A stretch of 64,000 bases of DNA. Origin: Auanema rhodensis (taxonomy: Eukaryota; Nematoda; Chromadorea; Rhabditida; Rhabditidae). Every line of letters starts with the position of its first letter. Positions within the stretch are counted from its first letter, which is position 1. Position numbers and translations under genes: made by a program. Positions 11,264 through 24,200 of the stretch are shown in pieces. Where the stretch lies: the NCBI GenBank assembly GCA_964057225.1, contig OZ059898.1, positions 310,001-374,000 of the forward strand. Reading direction: 5' to 3'. The notes under the pieces were generated by a model, which was not told the DNA's origin, ran no database searches, and saw only the letters and a list, made by a program, of their open reading frames with translations.

Positions 11264-13551
11264 ACGTGTACATTTAATTAGCATAAATTAAAGTTCACGT
11301 AAATTTCAAAGTCATGGTTACCATGAACCAATATCAATAAAAATTTGTTTTTAGACTAATATGGACATGGGGAATCTAATTTTGAAAACCGCATCTCTTC
11401 ATCTTTCACGTGAAGCGAGTTACATACCAAGTGCACATCACGTGTACATTTAATTAGCATAAATTAAAGTTCACGTAAATTTCAAAGTCATGGTTACCAT
11501 GCACCAATATCAATAAAAATTTGTTTTTAGACTAATATGGACATGGGGAATCTAATTTTGAAAACCGCATCTCTTCATCTTTCACGTGAAGCGAGTTACA
11601 TACCAAGTGCACATCACGTGTACATTTAATTAGCATAAATTAAAGTTCACGTAAATTTCAAAGTCATGGTTACCATGAACCATTATCAATAAAAATTTGT
11701 TTTTAGACTAATATGGACATGGGGAATCTAATTTTGAAAACCGCATCTCTTTATCTTTCACGTGAAGCGAGTTACATACCAAGTGCACATCACGTGTACA
11801 TTTAATTAGCATAAATTAAAGTTCACGTAAATTTCAAAGTCATGGTTACCATGAAGCAATATCAATAAAAATTTGTTTTTAGACTAATATGGACATGGGG
11901 AATCTAATTTTGAAAACCGCATCTCTTTATCTTTCACGTGAAGCGAGTTACATACCAAGTGCACATCACGTGTACATTTAATTAGCATAAATTAAAGTTC
12001 ACGTAAATTTCAAAGTCATGGTTACCATGCACCAATATCAATAAAAATTTGTTTTTAGACTAATATGGACATGGGGAATCTAATTTTGAAAACCGCATCT
12101 CTTTATCTTTCACGTGAAGCGAGTTACATACCAAGTGCACATCACGTGTACATTTAATTAGCATAAATTATAGTTCACGTAAATTTCAAAGTCATGGTTA
12201 CCATGCACCAATATCAATAAAAATTTGTTTTTAGACTAATATGGACATGGGGAATCTAATTTTGAAAACCGCATCTCTTTATCTTTCACGTGAAGCGAGT
12301 TACATACCAAGTGCACATCACATGTACATTTAATTAGCATAAATTAAAGTTCACGTAAATTTCAAAGTCATGGTTACCATGAACCAATATCAATAAAAAT
12401 TTGTTTTTAGACTAATATGGACATGGGGAATCTAATTTTGAAAACCGCATCTCTTTATCTTTCACGTGAAGCGAGTTACATACCAAGTGCACATCACGTG
12501 TACATTTAATTAGCATAAATTAAAGTTCACGTAAATTTCAAAGTCATGGTTACCATGAAGCAATATCAATAAAAATTTGTTTTTAGACTAATATGGACAT
12601 GGGGAATCTAATTTTGAAAACCGCATCTCTTTATCTTTCACGTGAAGCGAGTTACATACCAAGTGCACATCACGTGTACATTTAATTAGCATAAATTAAA
12701 GTTCACGTAAATTTCAAAGTCATGGTTACCATGAAGCAATATCAATAAAAATTTGTTTTTAGACTAATATGGACATGGGGAATCTAATTTTGAAAACCGC
12801 ATCTCTTTATCTTTCACGTGAAGCGAGTTACATACCAAGTGCACATCACGTGTACATTTAATTAGCATAAATTAAAATTCACGTAAATTTCAAAGTCATG
12901 GTTACCATGAACCAATATCAATAAAAATTTGTTTTTAGACTAATATGGACATGGGGAATCTAATTTTGAAAACCGCATCTCTTTATCTTTCACGTGAAGC
13001 GAGTTACATACCAAGTGCACATCACGTGTACATTTAATTAGCATAAATTAAAGTTCACGTAAATTTCAAAGTCATGGTTACCATGAACCAATATCAATAA
13101 AAATTTGTTTTTAGACTAATATGGACATGGGGAATCTAATTTTGAAAACCGCATCTCTTCATCGTTCACGTGAAGCGAGTTACATACCAAGTGCACATCA
13201 CGTGTACATTTAATTAGCATAAATTAAAGTTCACGTAAATTTCAAAGTCATGGTTACCATGCACCAATATCAATAAAAATTTGTTTTTAGACTAATATGG
13301 ACATGGGGAATCTAATTTTGAAAACCGCATCTCTTTATCTTTCACGTGAAGCGAGTTACATACCAAGTGCACATCACGTGTACATTTAATTAGCATAAAT
13401 TAAAGTTCACGTAAATTTCAAAGTCATGGTTACCATGAACCAATATCAATAAAAATTTGTTTTTAGACTAATATGGACATGGGGAATCTAATTTTGAAAA
13501 CCGCATCTCTTTATCTTTCACGTGAAGCGAGTTACATACCAAGTGCACATC
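11264..13551 (+). repeat. 13-monomer segment, right copy of a dispersed duplication
   Basis: It is the partner of 7216-9503. Private changes acquired after the duplication include AATTATAGTTC near 12166 and CACATGTAC near 12321, neither present at the matching left positions. These few differences over 2288 bp show how recent the copying is. Confidence 0.85.
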
Positions 13552-16015
13552 ACGTGTACATTTAATTAGCATAAATTAAAGTTCACGTAAATTTCAAAGT
13601 CATGGTTACCATGAACCAATATCAATAAAATGTTGTTTTTAGACTAATATGGACATGGGGAATCTAATTTTGAAAACCGCATCTCTTTATCTTTCACGTG
13701 AAGCGAGTTACATACCAAGTGCACATCACGTGTACATTTAATTAGCATAAATTAAAGTTCACGTAAATTTCAAAGTCATGGTTACCATGAACCAATATCA
13801 ATAAAAATTTGTTTTTAGACTAATATGGACATGGGGAATCTAATTTTGAAAACCGCATCTCTTTATCTTTCACGTGAAGCGAGTTACATACCAAGTGCAC
13901 ATCACGTGTACATTTAATTAGCATAAATTAAAGTTCACGTAAAATTCAAAGTCATGGTTACCATGAACCAATATCAATAAAAATTTGTTTTTAGACTAAT
14001 ATGGACATGGGGAATCTAATTTTGAAAACCGCATCTCTTTATCTTTCACGTGAAGCGAGTTACATACCAAGTGCACATCACGTGTACATTTGATTAGCAT
14101 AAATTAAAGTTCACGTAAATTTCAAAGTCATGGTTACCATGAAGCAATATCAATAAAAATTTGTTTTTAGACTAATATGGACATGGGGAATCTAATTTTG
14201 AAAACCACATCTCTTTATCTTTCACGTGAAGCGAGTTACATACCAAGTGCACATCACGTGTACATTTAATTAGCATAAATTAAAGTTCACGTAAATTTCA
14301 AAGTCATGGTTACCATGAACCAATATCAATAAAAATTTGTTTTTAGACTAATATGGACATGGGGAATCTAATTTTGAAAACCGTATCTCTTTATCTTTCA
14401 CGTGAAGCGAGTTACATACCAAGTGCACATCACGTGTACATTTAATTAGCATAAATTAAAGTTCACGTAAATTTCAAAGTCATGGTTACCATGAACCAAT
14501 ATCAATAAAAATTTGTTTTTAGACTAATATGGACATGGGGAATCTAATTTTGAAAACCGTATCTCTTTATCTTTCACGTGAAGCGAGTTACATACCAAGT
14601 GCACATCACGTGTACATTTAATTAGCATAAATTAAAGTTCACGTAAATTTCAAAGTCATGGTTACCATGCACCAATATCAATAAAAATTTGTTTTTAGAC
14701 TAATATGGACATGGGGAATCTAATTTTGAAAACCACATCTCTTCATCTTTCACGTGAAGCGATTTACATACCAAGTGCACATCACGTGTACAATTAATTA
14801 GCATAAATTAAAGTTCACGTAAATTTCAAAGTCATGGTTACCATGAACCATTATCAATAAAAATTTGTTTTTAGACTAATATGGACATGGGGAATCTAAT
14901 TTTGAAAACCGCATCTCTTTATCTTTCACGTGAAGCGAGTTACATACCAAGTGCACATCACGTGTACATTTAATTAGCATAAATTAAAGTTCACGTAAAT
15001 TTCAAAGTCATGGTTACCATGCACCAATATCAATAAAAATTTGTTTTTAGACTAATATGGACATGGGGAATCTAATTTTGAAAACCGCATCTCTTTATCT
15101 TTCACGTGAAGCGAGTTACATACCAAGTGCACATCACGTGTACATTTAATTAGCATAAATTAAAGTTCACGTAAATTTCAAAGTCATGGTTACCATGAAG
15201 CAATATCAATAAAAATTTGTTTTTAGACTAATATGGACATGGGGAATCTAATTTTGAAAACCGCATCTCTTTATCTTTCACGTGAAGCGAGTTACATACC
15301 AAGTGCACATCACGTGTACATTTAATTAGCTTAAATTAAAGTTCACGTAAATTTCAAAGTCATGGTTACCATGAACCAATATCAATAAAAATTTGTTTTT
15401 AGACTAATATGGACATGGGGAATCTAATTTTGAAAACCGCATCTCTTTATCTTTCACGTGAAGCGAGTTACATACCAAGTGCACATCACGTGTACATTTA
15501 ATTAGCATAAATTAAAGTTCACGTAAATTTCAAAGTCATGGTTACCATGCACCAATATCAATAAAAATTTGTTTTTAGACTAATATGGACATGGGGAATC
15601 TAATTTTGAAAACCGCATCTCTTTATCTTTCACGTGAAGCGAGTTACATACCAAGTGCACATCACGTGTACATTTAATTAGCATAAATTAAAGTTCACGT
15701 AAATTTCAAAGTCATGGTTACCATGCACCAATATCAATAAAAATTTGTTTTTAGACTAATATGGACATGGGGAATCTAATTTTGAAAACCGCATCTCTTT
15801 ATCTTTCACGTGAAGCGAGTTACATACCAAGTGCACATCACGTGTACATTTAATTAGCATAAATTAAAGTTCACGTAAATTTCAAAGTCATGGTTACCAT
15901 GAACCAATATCAATAAAAATTTGTTTTTAGACTAATATGGACATGGGGAATCTAATTTTGAAAACCGCATCTCTTTATCTTTCACGTGAAGCGAGTTACA
16001 TACTAAGTGCACATC
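13552..16015 (+). repeat. Mixed monomers with the TTTGATT / CCACATC / CCGTATC haplotype
   Basis: Fourteen monomers in phase. From 14092 the order is TTTGATT-AAGC-CCACATC, AACC-CCGTATC twice (about 14382 and 14558), then CACC with CCACATC, TTCATCT and GCGATTTAC, then CAATTAATT with ACCATTATC (about 14801 and 14847), CACC, AAGC, TAGCTTAAA-AACC, CACC, CACC, AACC-TACTAAG. Variants of this order recur at 24.3, 28.7, 30.5 and 34.7 kb. Confidence 0.85.
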
Positions 16016-19000
16016 ACGTGTACATTTAATTAGCATAAATTAAAGTTCACGTAAATTTCAAAGTCATGGTTACCATGAAGCAATATCAATAAAAATTTGT
16101 TTTTAGACTAATATGGACATGGGGAATCTAATTTTGAAAACCGCATCTCTTTATCTTTCACGTGAAGCGAGTTACATACCAAGTGCACATCACGTGTACA
16201 TTTAATTAGCATAAATTAAAGTTCACGTAAATTTCAAAGTCATGGTTACCATGAAGCAATATCAATAAAAATTTGTTTTTAGACTAATATGGACATGGGG
16301 AATCTAATTTTGAAAACCGCATCTCTTTATCTTTCACGTGAAGCGAGTTACATACCAAGTGCACATCACGTGTACATTTAATTAGCATAAATTAAAATTC
16401 ACGTAAATTTCAAAGTCATGGTTACCATGAACCAATATCAATAAAAATTTGTTTTTAGACTAATATGGACATGGGGAATCTAATTTTGAAAACCGCATCT
16501 CTTTATCTTTCACGTGAAGCGAGTTACATACCAAGTGCACATCACGTGTACATTTAATTAGCATAAATTAAAGTTCACGTAAATTTCAAAGTCATGGTTA
16601 CCATGAACCAATATCAATAAAAATTTGTTTTTAGACTAATATGGACATGGGGAATCTAATTTTGAAAACCGCATCTCTTCATCGTTCACGTGAAGCGAGT
16701 TACATACCAAGTGCACATCACGTGTACATTTAATTAGCATAAATTAAAGTTCACGTAAATTTCAAAGTCATGGTTACCATGAAGCAATATCAATAAAAAT
16801 TTGTTTTCAGACTAATATGGACATGGGGAATCTAATTTTGAAAACCGCATCTCTTTATCTTTCACGTGAAGCGAGTTACATACCAAGTGCACATCACGTG
16901 TACATTTAATTAGCATAAATTAAAGTTCACGTAAATTTCAAAGTCATGGTTACCATGAACCAATATCAATAAAAATTTGTTTTTAGACTAATATGGACAT
17001 GGGGAATCTAATTTTGAAAACCGCATCTCTTTATCTTTCACGTGAAGCGAGTTACATACCAAGTGCACATCACGTGTACATTTAATTAGCATAAATTAAA
17101 GTTCACGTAAATTTCAAAGTCATGGTTACCATGCACCAATATCAATAAAAATTTGTTTTTAGACTAATATGGACATGGGGAATCTAATTTTGAAAACCGC
17201 ATCTCTTTATCTTTCACGTGAAGCGAGTTACATACCAAGTGCACATCACGTGTACATTTAATTAGCATAAATTAAAGTTCACGTAAATTTCAAAGTCATG
17301 GTTACCATGAAGCAATATCAATAAAAATTTGTTTTTAGACTAATATGGACATGGGGAATCTAATTTTGAAAACCGCATCTCTTTATCTTTCACGTGAAGC
17401 GAGTTACATACCAAGTGCACATCACGTGTACATTTAATTAGCTTAAATTAAAGTTCACGTAAATTTCAAAGTCATGGTTACCATGAACCAATATCAATAA
17501 AAATTTGTTTTTAGACTAATATGGACATGGGGAATCTAATTTTGAAAACCGCATCTCTTTATCTTTCACGTGAAGCGAGTTACATACCAAGTGCACATCA
17601 CGTGTACATTTAATTAGCATAAATTAAAGTTCACGTAAATTTCAAAGTCATGGTTACCATGCACCAATATCAATAAAAATTTGTTTTTAGACTAATATGG
17701 ACATGGGGAATCTAATTTTGAAAACCGCATCTCTTTATCTTTCACGTGAAGCGAGTTACATACCAAGTGCACATCACGTGTACATTTAATTAGCATAAAT
17801 TAAAGTTCACGTAAATTTCAAAGTCATGGTTACCATGCACCAATATCAATAAAAATTTGTTTTTAGACTAATATGGACATGGGGAATCTAATTTTGAAAA
17901 CCGCATCTCTTTATCTTTCACGTGAAGCGAGTTACATACCAAGTGCACATCACGTGTACATTTAATTAGCATAAATTAAAGTTCACGTAAATTTCAAAGT
18001 CATGGTTACCATGAACCAATATCAATAAAAATTTGTTTTTAGACTAATATGGACATGGGGAATCTAATTTTGAAAACCGCATCTCTTTATCTTTCACGTG
18101 AAGCGAGTTACATACTAAGTGCACATCACGTGTACATTTAATTAGCATAAATTAAAGTTCACGTAAATTTCAAAGTCATGGTTACCATGAAGCAATATCA
18201 ATAAAAATTTGTTTTTAGACTAATATGGACATGGGGAATCTAATTTTGAAAACCGCATCTCTTTATCTTTCACGTGAAGCGAGTTACATACCAAGTGCAC
18301 ATCACGTGTACATTTAATTAGCATAAATTAAAGTTCACGTAAATTTCAAAGTCATGGTTACCATGAAGCAATATCAATAAAAATTTGTTTTTAGACTAAT
18401 ATGGACATGGGGAATCTAATTTTGAAAACCGCATCTCTTTATCTTTCACGTGAAGCGAGTTACATACCAAGTGCACATCACGTGTACATTTAATTAGCAT
18501 AAATTAAAATTCACGTAAATTTCAAAGTCATGGTTACCATGAACCAATATCAATAAAAATTTGTTTTTAGACTAATATGGACATGGGGAATCTAATTTTG
18601 AAAACCGCATCTCTTTATCTTTCACGTGAAGCGAGTTACATACTAAGTGCACATCACGTGTACATTTAATTAGCATAAATTAAAGTTCACGTAAATTTCA
18701 AAGTCATGGTTACCATGAAGCAATATCAATAAAAATTTGTTTTTAGACTAATATGGACATGGGGAATCTAATTTTGAAAACCGCATCTCTTTATCTTTCA
18801 CGTGAAGCGAGTTACATACCAAGTGCACATCACGTGTACATTTAATTAGCATAAATTAAAGTTCACGTAAATTTCAAAGTCATGGTTACCATGAAGCAAT
18901 ATCAATAAAAATTTGTTTTTAGACTAATATGGACATGGGGAATCTAATTTTGAAAACCGCATCTCTTTATCTTTCACGTGAAGCGAGTTACATACCAAGT

Positions 19001-22000
19001 GCACATCACGTGTACATTTAATTAGCATAAATTAAAATTCACGTAAATTTCAAAGTCATGGTTACCATGAACCAATATCAATAAAAATTTGTTTTTAGAC
19101 TAATATGGACATGGGGAATCTAATTTTGAAAACCGCATCTCTTTATCTTTCACGTGAAGCGAGTTACATACCAAGTGCACATCACGTGTACATTTAATTA
19201 GCATAAATTAAAGTTCACGTAAATTTCAAAGTCATGGTTACCATGAACCAATATCAATAAAAATTTGTTTTTAGACTAATATGGACATGGGGAATCTAAT
19301 TTTGAAAACCGCATCTCTTCATCGTTCACGTGAAGCGAGTTACATACCAAGTGCACATCACGTGTACATTTAATTAGCATAAATTAAAGTTCACGTAAAT
19401 TTCAAAGTCATGGTTACCATGCACCAATATCAATAAAAATTTGTTTTTAGACTAATATGGACATGGGGAATCTAATTTTGAAAACCGCATCTCTTTATCT
19501 TTCACGTGAAGCGAGTTACATACTAAGTGCACATCACGTGTACATTTAATTAGCATAAATTAAAGTTCACGTAAATTTCAAAGTCATGGTTACCATGAAG
19601 CAATATCAATAAAAATTTGTTTTTAGACTAATATGGACATGGGGAATCTAATTTTGAAAACCGCATCTCTTTATCTTTCACGTGAAGCGAGTTACATACC
19701 AAGTGCACATCACGTGTACATTTAATTAGCATAAATTAAAGTTCACGTAAATTTCAAAGTCATGGTTACCATGAAGCAATATCAATAAAAATTTGTTTTT
19801 AGACTAATATGGACATGGGGAATCTAATTTTGAAAACCGCATCTCTTTATCTTTCACGTGAAGCGAGTTACATACCAAGTGCACATCACGTGTACATTTA
19901 ATTAGCATAAATTAAAATTCACGTAAATTTCAAAGTCATGGTTACCATGAACCAATATCAATAAAAATTTGTTTTTAGACTAATATGGACATGGGGAATC
20001 TAATTTTGAAAACCGCATCTCTTTATCTTTCACGTGAAGCGAGTTACATACCAAGTGCACATCACGTGTACATTTAATTAGCATAAATTAAAGTTCACGT
20101 AAATTTCAAAGTCATGGTTACCATGAACCAATATCAATAAAAATTTGTTTTTAGACTAATATGGACATGGGGAATCTAATTTTGAAAACCGCATCTCTTC
20201 ATCGTTCACGTGAAGCGAGTTACATACCAAGTGCACATCACGTGTACATTTAATTAGCATAAATTAAAGTTCACGTAAATTTCAAAGTCATGGTTACCAT
20301 GCACCAATATCAATAAAAATTTGTTTTTAGACTAATATGGACATGGGGAATCTAATTTTGAAAACCGCATCTCTTTATCTTTCACGTGAAGCGAGTTACA
20401 TACCAAGTGCACATCACGTGTACATTTAATTAGCATAAATTAAAGTTCACGTAAATTTCAAAGTCATGGTTACCATGAACCAATATCAATAAAAATTTGT
20501 TTTTAGACTAATATGGACATGGGGAATCTAATTTTGAAAACCGCATCTCTTTATCTTTCACGTGAAGCGAGTTACATACTAAGTGCACATCACGTGTACA
20601 TTTAATTAGCATAAATTAAAGTTCACGTAAATTTCAAAGTCATGGTTACCATGAAGCAATATCAATAAAAATTTGTTTTTAGACTAATATGGACATGGGG
20701 AATCTAATTTTGAAAACCGCATCTCTTTATCTTTCACGTGAAGCGAGTTACATACCAAGTGCACATCACGTGTACATTTAATTAGCATAAATTAAAGTTC
20801 ACGTAAATTTCAAAGTCATGGTTACCATGAAGCAATATCAATAAAAATTTGTTTTTAGACTAATATGGACATGGGGAATCTAATTTTGAAAACCGCATCT
20901 CTTTATCTTTCACGTGAAGCGAGTTACATACCAAGTGCACATCACGTGTACATTTAATTAGCATAAATTAAAATTCACGTAAATTTCAAAGTCATGGTTA
21001 CCATGAACCAATATCAATAAAAATTTGTTTTTAGACTAATATGGACATGGGGAATCTAATTTTGAAAACCGCATCTCTTTATCTTTCACGTGAAGCGAGT
21101 TACATACCAAGTGCACATCACGTGTACATTTAATTAGCATAAATTAAAGTTCACGTAAATTTCAAAGTCATGGTTACCATGAACCAATATCAATAAAAAT
21201 TTGTTTTTAGACTAATATGGACATGGGGAATCTAATTTTGAAAACCGCATCTCTTCATCGTTCACGTGAAGCGAGTTACATACCAAGTGCACATCACGTG
21301 TACATTTAATTAGCATAAATTAAAGTTCACGTAAATTTCAAAGTCATGGTTACCATGCACCAATATCAATAAAAATTTGTTTTTAGACTAATATGGACAT
21401 GGGGAATCTAATTTTGAAAACCGCATCTCTTTATCTTTCACGTGAAGCGAGTTACATACCAAGTGCACATCACGTGTACATTTAATTAGCATAAATTAAA
21501 GTTCACGTAAATTTCAAAGTCATGGTTACCATGAACCAATATCAATAAAAATTTGTTTTTAGACTAATATGGACATGGGGAATCTAATTTTGAAAACCGC
21601 ATCTCTTTATCTTTCACGTGAAGCGAGTTACATACCAAGTGCACATCACGTGTACATTTAATTAGCATAAATTAAAGTTCACGTAAATTTCAAAGTCATG
21701 GTTACCATGAAGCAATATCAATAAAAATTTGTTTTTAGACTAATATGGACATGGGGAATCTAATTTTGAAAACCGCATCTCTTTATCTTTCACGTGAAGC
21801 GAGTTACATACCAAGTGCACATCACGTGTACATTTAATTAGCATAAATTAAAGTTCACGTAAATTTCAAAGTCATGGTTACCATGAACCAATATCAATAA
21901 AAATTTGTTTTTAGACTAATATGGACATGGGGAATCTAATTTTGAAAACCGCATCTCTTCATCGTTCACGTGAAGCGAGTTACATACCAAGTGCACATCA

Positions 22001-24200
22001 CGTGTACATTTAATTAGCATAAATTAAAGTTCACGTAAATTTCAAAGTCATGGTTACCATGCACCAATATCAATAAAAATTTGTTTTTAGACTAATATGG
22101 ACATGGGGAATCTAATTTTGAAAACCGCATCTCTTTATCTTTCACGTGAAGCGAGTTACATACCAAGTGCACATCACGTGTACATTTAATTAGCATAAAT
22201 TAAAGTTCACGTAAATTTCAAAGTCATGGTTACCATGAACCAATATCAATAAAAATTTGTTTTTAGACTAATATGGACATGGGGAATCTAATTTTGAAAA
22301 CCGCATCTCTTTATCTTTCACGTGAAGCGAGTTACATACTAAGTGCACATCACGTGTACATTTAATTAGCATAAATTAAAGTTCACGTAAATTTCAAAGT
22401 CATGGTTACCATGAAGCAATATCAATAAAAATTTGTTTTTAGACTAATATGGACATGGGGAATCTAATTTTGAAAACCGCATCTCTTTATCTTTCACGTG
22501 AAGCGAGTTACATACCAAGTGCACATCACGTGTACATTTAATTAGCATAAATTAAAGTTCACGTAAATTTCAAAGTCATGGTTACCATGAAGCAATATCA
22601 ATAAAAATTTGTTTTTAGACTAATATGGACATGGGGAATCTAATTTTGAAAACCGCATCTCTTTATCTTTCACGTGAAGCGAGTTACATACCAAGTGCAC
22701 ATCACGTGTACATTTAATTAGCATAAATTAAAATTCACGTAAATTTCAAAGTCATGGTTACCATGAACCAATATCAATAAAAATTTGTTTTTAGACTAAT
22801 ATGGACATGGGGAATCTAATTTTGAAAACCGCATCTCTTTATCTTTCACGTGAAGCGAGTTACATACCAAGTGCACATCACGTGTACATTTAATTAGCAT
22901 AAATTAAAGTTCACGTAAATTTCAAAGTCATGGTTACCATGAACCAATATCAATAAAAATTTGTTTTTAGACTAATATGGACATGGGGAATCTAATTTTG
23001 AAAACCGCATCTCTTCATCGTTCACGTGAAGCGAGTTACATACCAAGTGCACATCACGTGTACATTTAATTAGCATAAATTAAAGTTCACGTAAATTTCA
23101 AAGTCATGGTTACCATGCACCAATATCAATAAAAATTTGTTTTTAGACTAATATGGACATGGGGAATCTAATTTTGAAAACCGCATCTCTTTATCTTTCA
23201 CGTGAAGCGAGTTACATACCAAGTGCACATCACGTGTACATTTAATTAGCATAAATTAAAGTTCACGTAAATTTCAAAGTCATGGTTACCATGAACCAAT
23301 ATCAATAAAAATTTGTTTTTAGACTAATATGGACATGGGGAATCTAATTTTGAAAACCGCATCTCTTTATCTTTCACGTGAAGCGAGTTACATACCAAGT
23401 GCACATCACGTGTACATTTAATTAGCATAAATTAAAGTTCACGTAAATTTCAAAGTCATGGTTACCATGAAGCAATATCAATAAAAATTTGTTTTTAGAC
23501 TAATATGGACATGGGGAATCTAATTTTGAAAACCGCATCTCTTTATCTTTCACGTGAAGCGAGTTACATACCAAGTGCACATCACGTGTACATTTAATTA
23601 GCATAAATTAAAGTTCACGTAAATTTCAAAGTCATGGTTACCATGAAGCAATATCAATAAAAATTTGTTTTTAGACTAATATGGACATGGGGAATCTAAT
23701 TTTGAAAACCGCATCTCTTTATCTTTCACGTGAAGCGAGTTACATACCAAGTGCACATCACGTGTACATTTAATTAGCATAAATTAAAGTTCACGTAAAA
23801 TTCAAAGTCATGGTTACCATGAACCAATATCAATAAAATGTTGTTTTTAGACTAATATGGACATGGGGAATCTAATTTTGAAAACCGCATCTCTTTATCT
23901 TTCACGTGAAGCGAGTTACATACCAAGTGCACATCACGTGTACATTTAATTAGCATAAATTAAAGTTCACGTAAATTTCAAAGTCATGGTTACCATGAAC
24001 CAATATCAATAAAAATTTGTTTTTAGACTAATATGGACATGGGGAATCTAATTTTGAAAACCGCATCTCTTTATCTTTCACGTGAAGCGAGTTACATACC
24101 AAGTGCACATCACGTGTACATTTAATTAGCATAAATTAAAGTTCACGTAAAATTCAAAGTCATGGTTACCATGAACCAATATCAATAAAAATTTGTTTTT
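16016..24200 (+). repeat. Cassette-anchored HOR with variable unit length (12, 3, 5, 6, 10 monomers)
   Basis: TACTAAG marks lie at 16001, 18113, 18641, 19521, 20577, 22337 and then 26913, giving units of 2112, 528, 880, 1056, 1760 and 4576 bp, all exact multiples of 176. After each mark the next monomers are AAGC, AAGC, AACC with AAAATTC, AACC with TTCATCG, CACC, continuing as far as the unit length allows. The 3-monomer unit stops after three. In the first unit the fifth monomer is AAGC with TTTTCAG instead of CACC. So units share one left edge and differ at the right edge. Unequal crossing-over at variable registers would give this pattern. The right boundary is approximate because the following segment shares markers with the 6.2-kb duplication. 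Confidence 0.85.
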
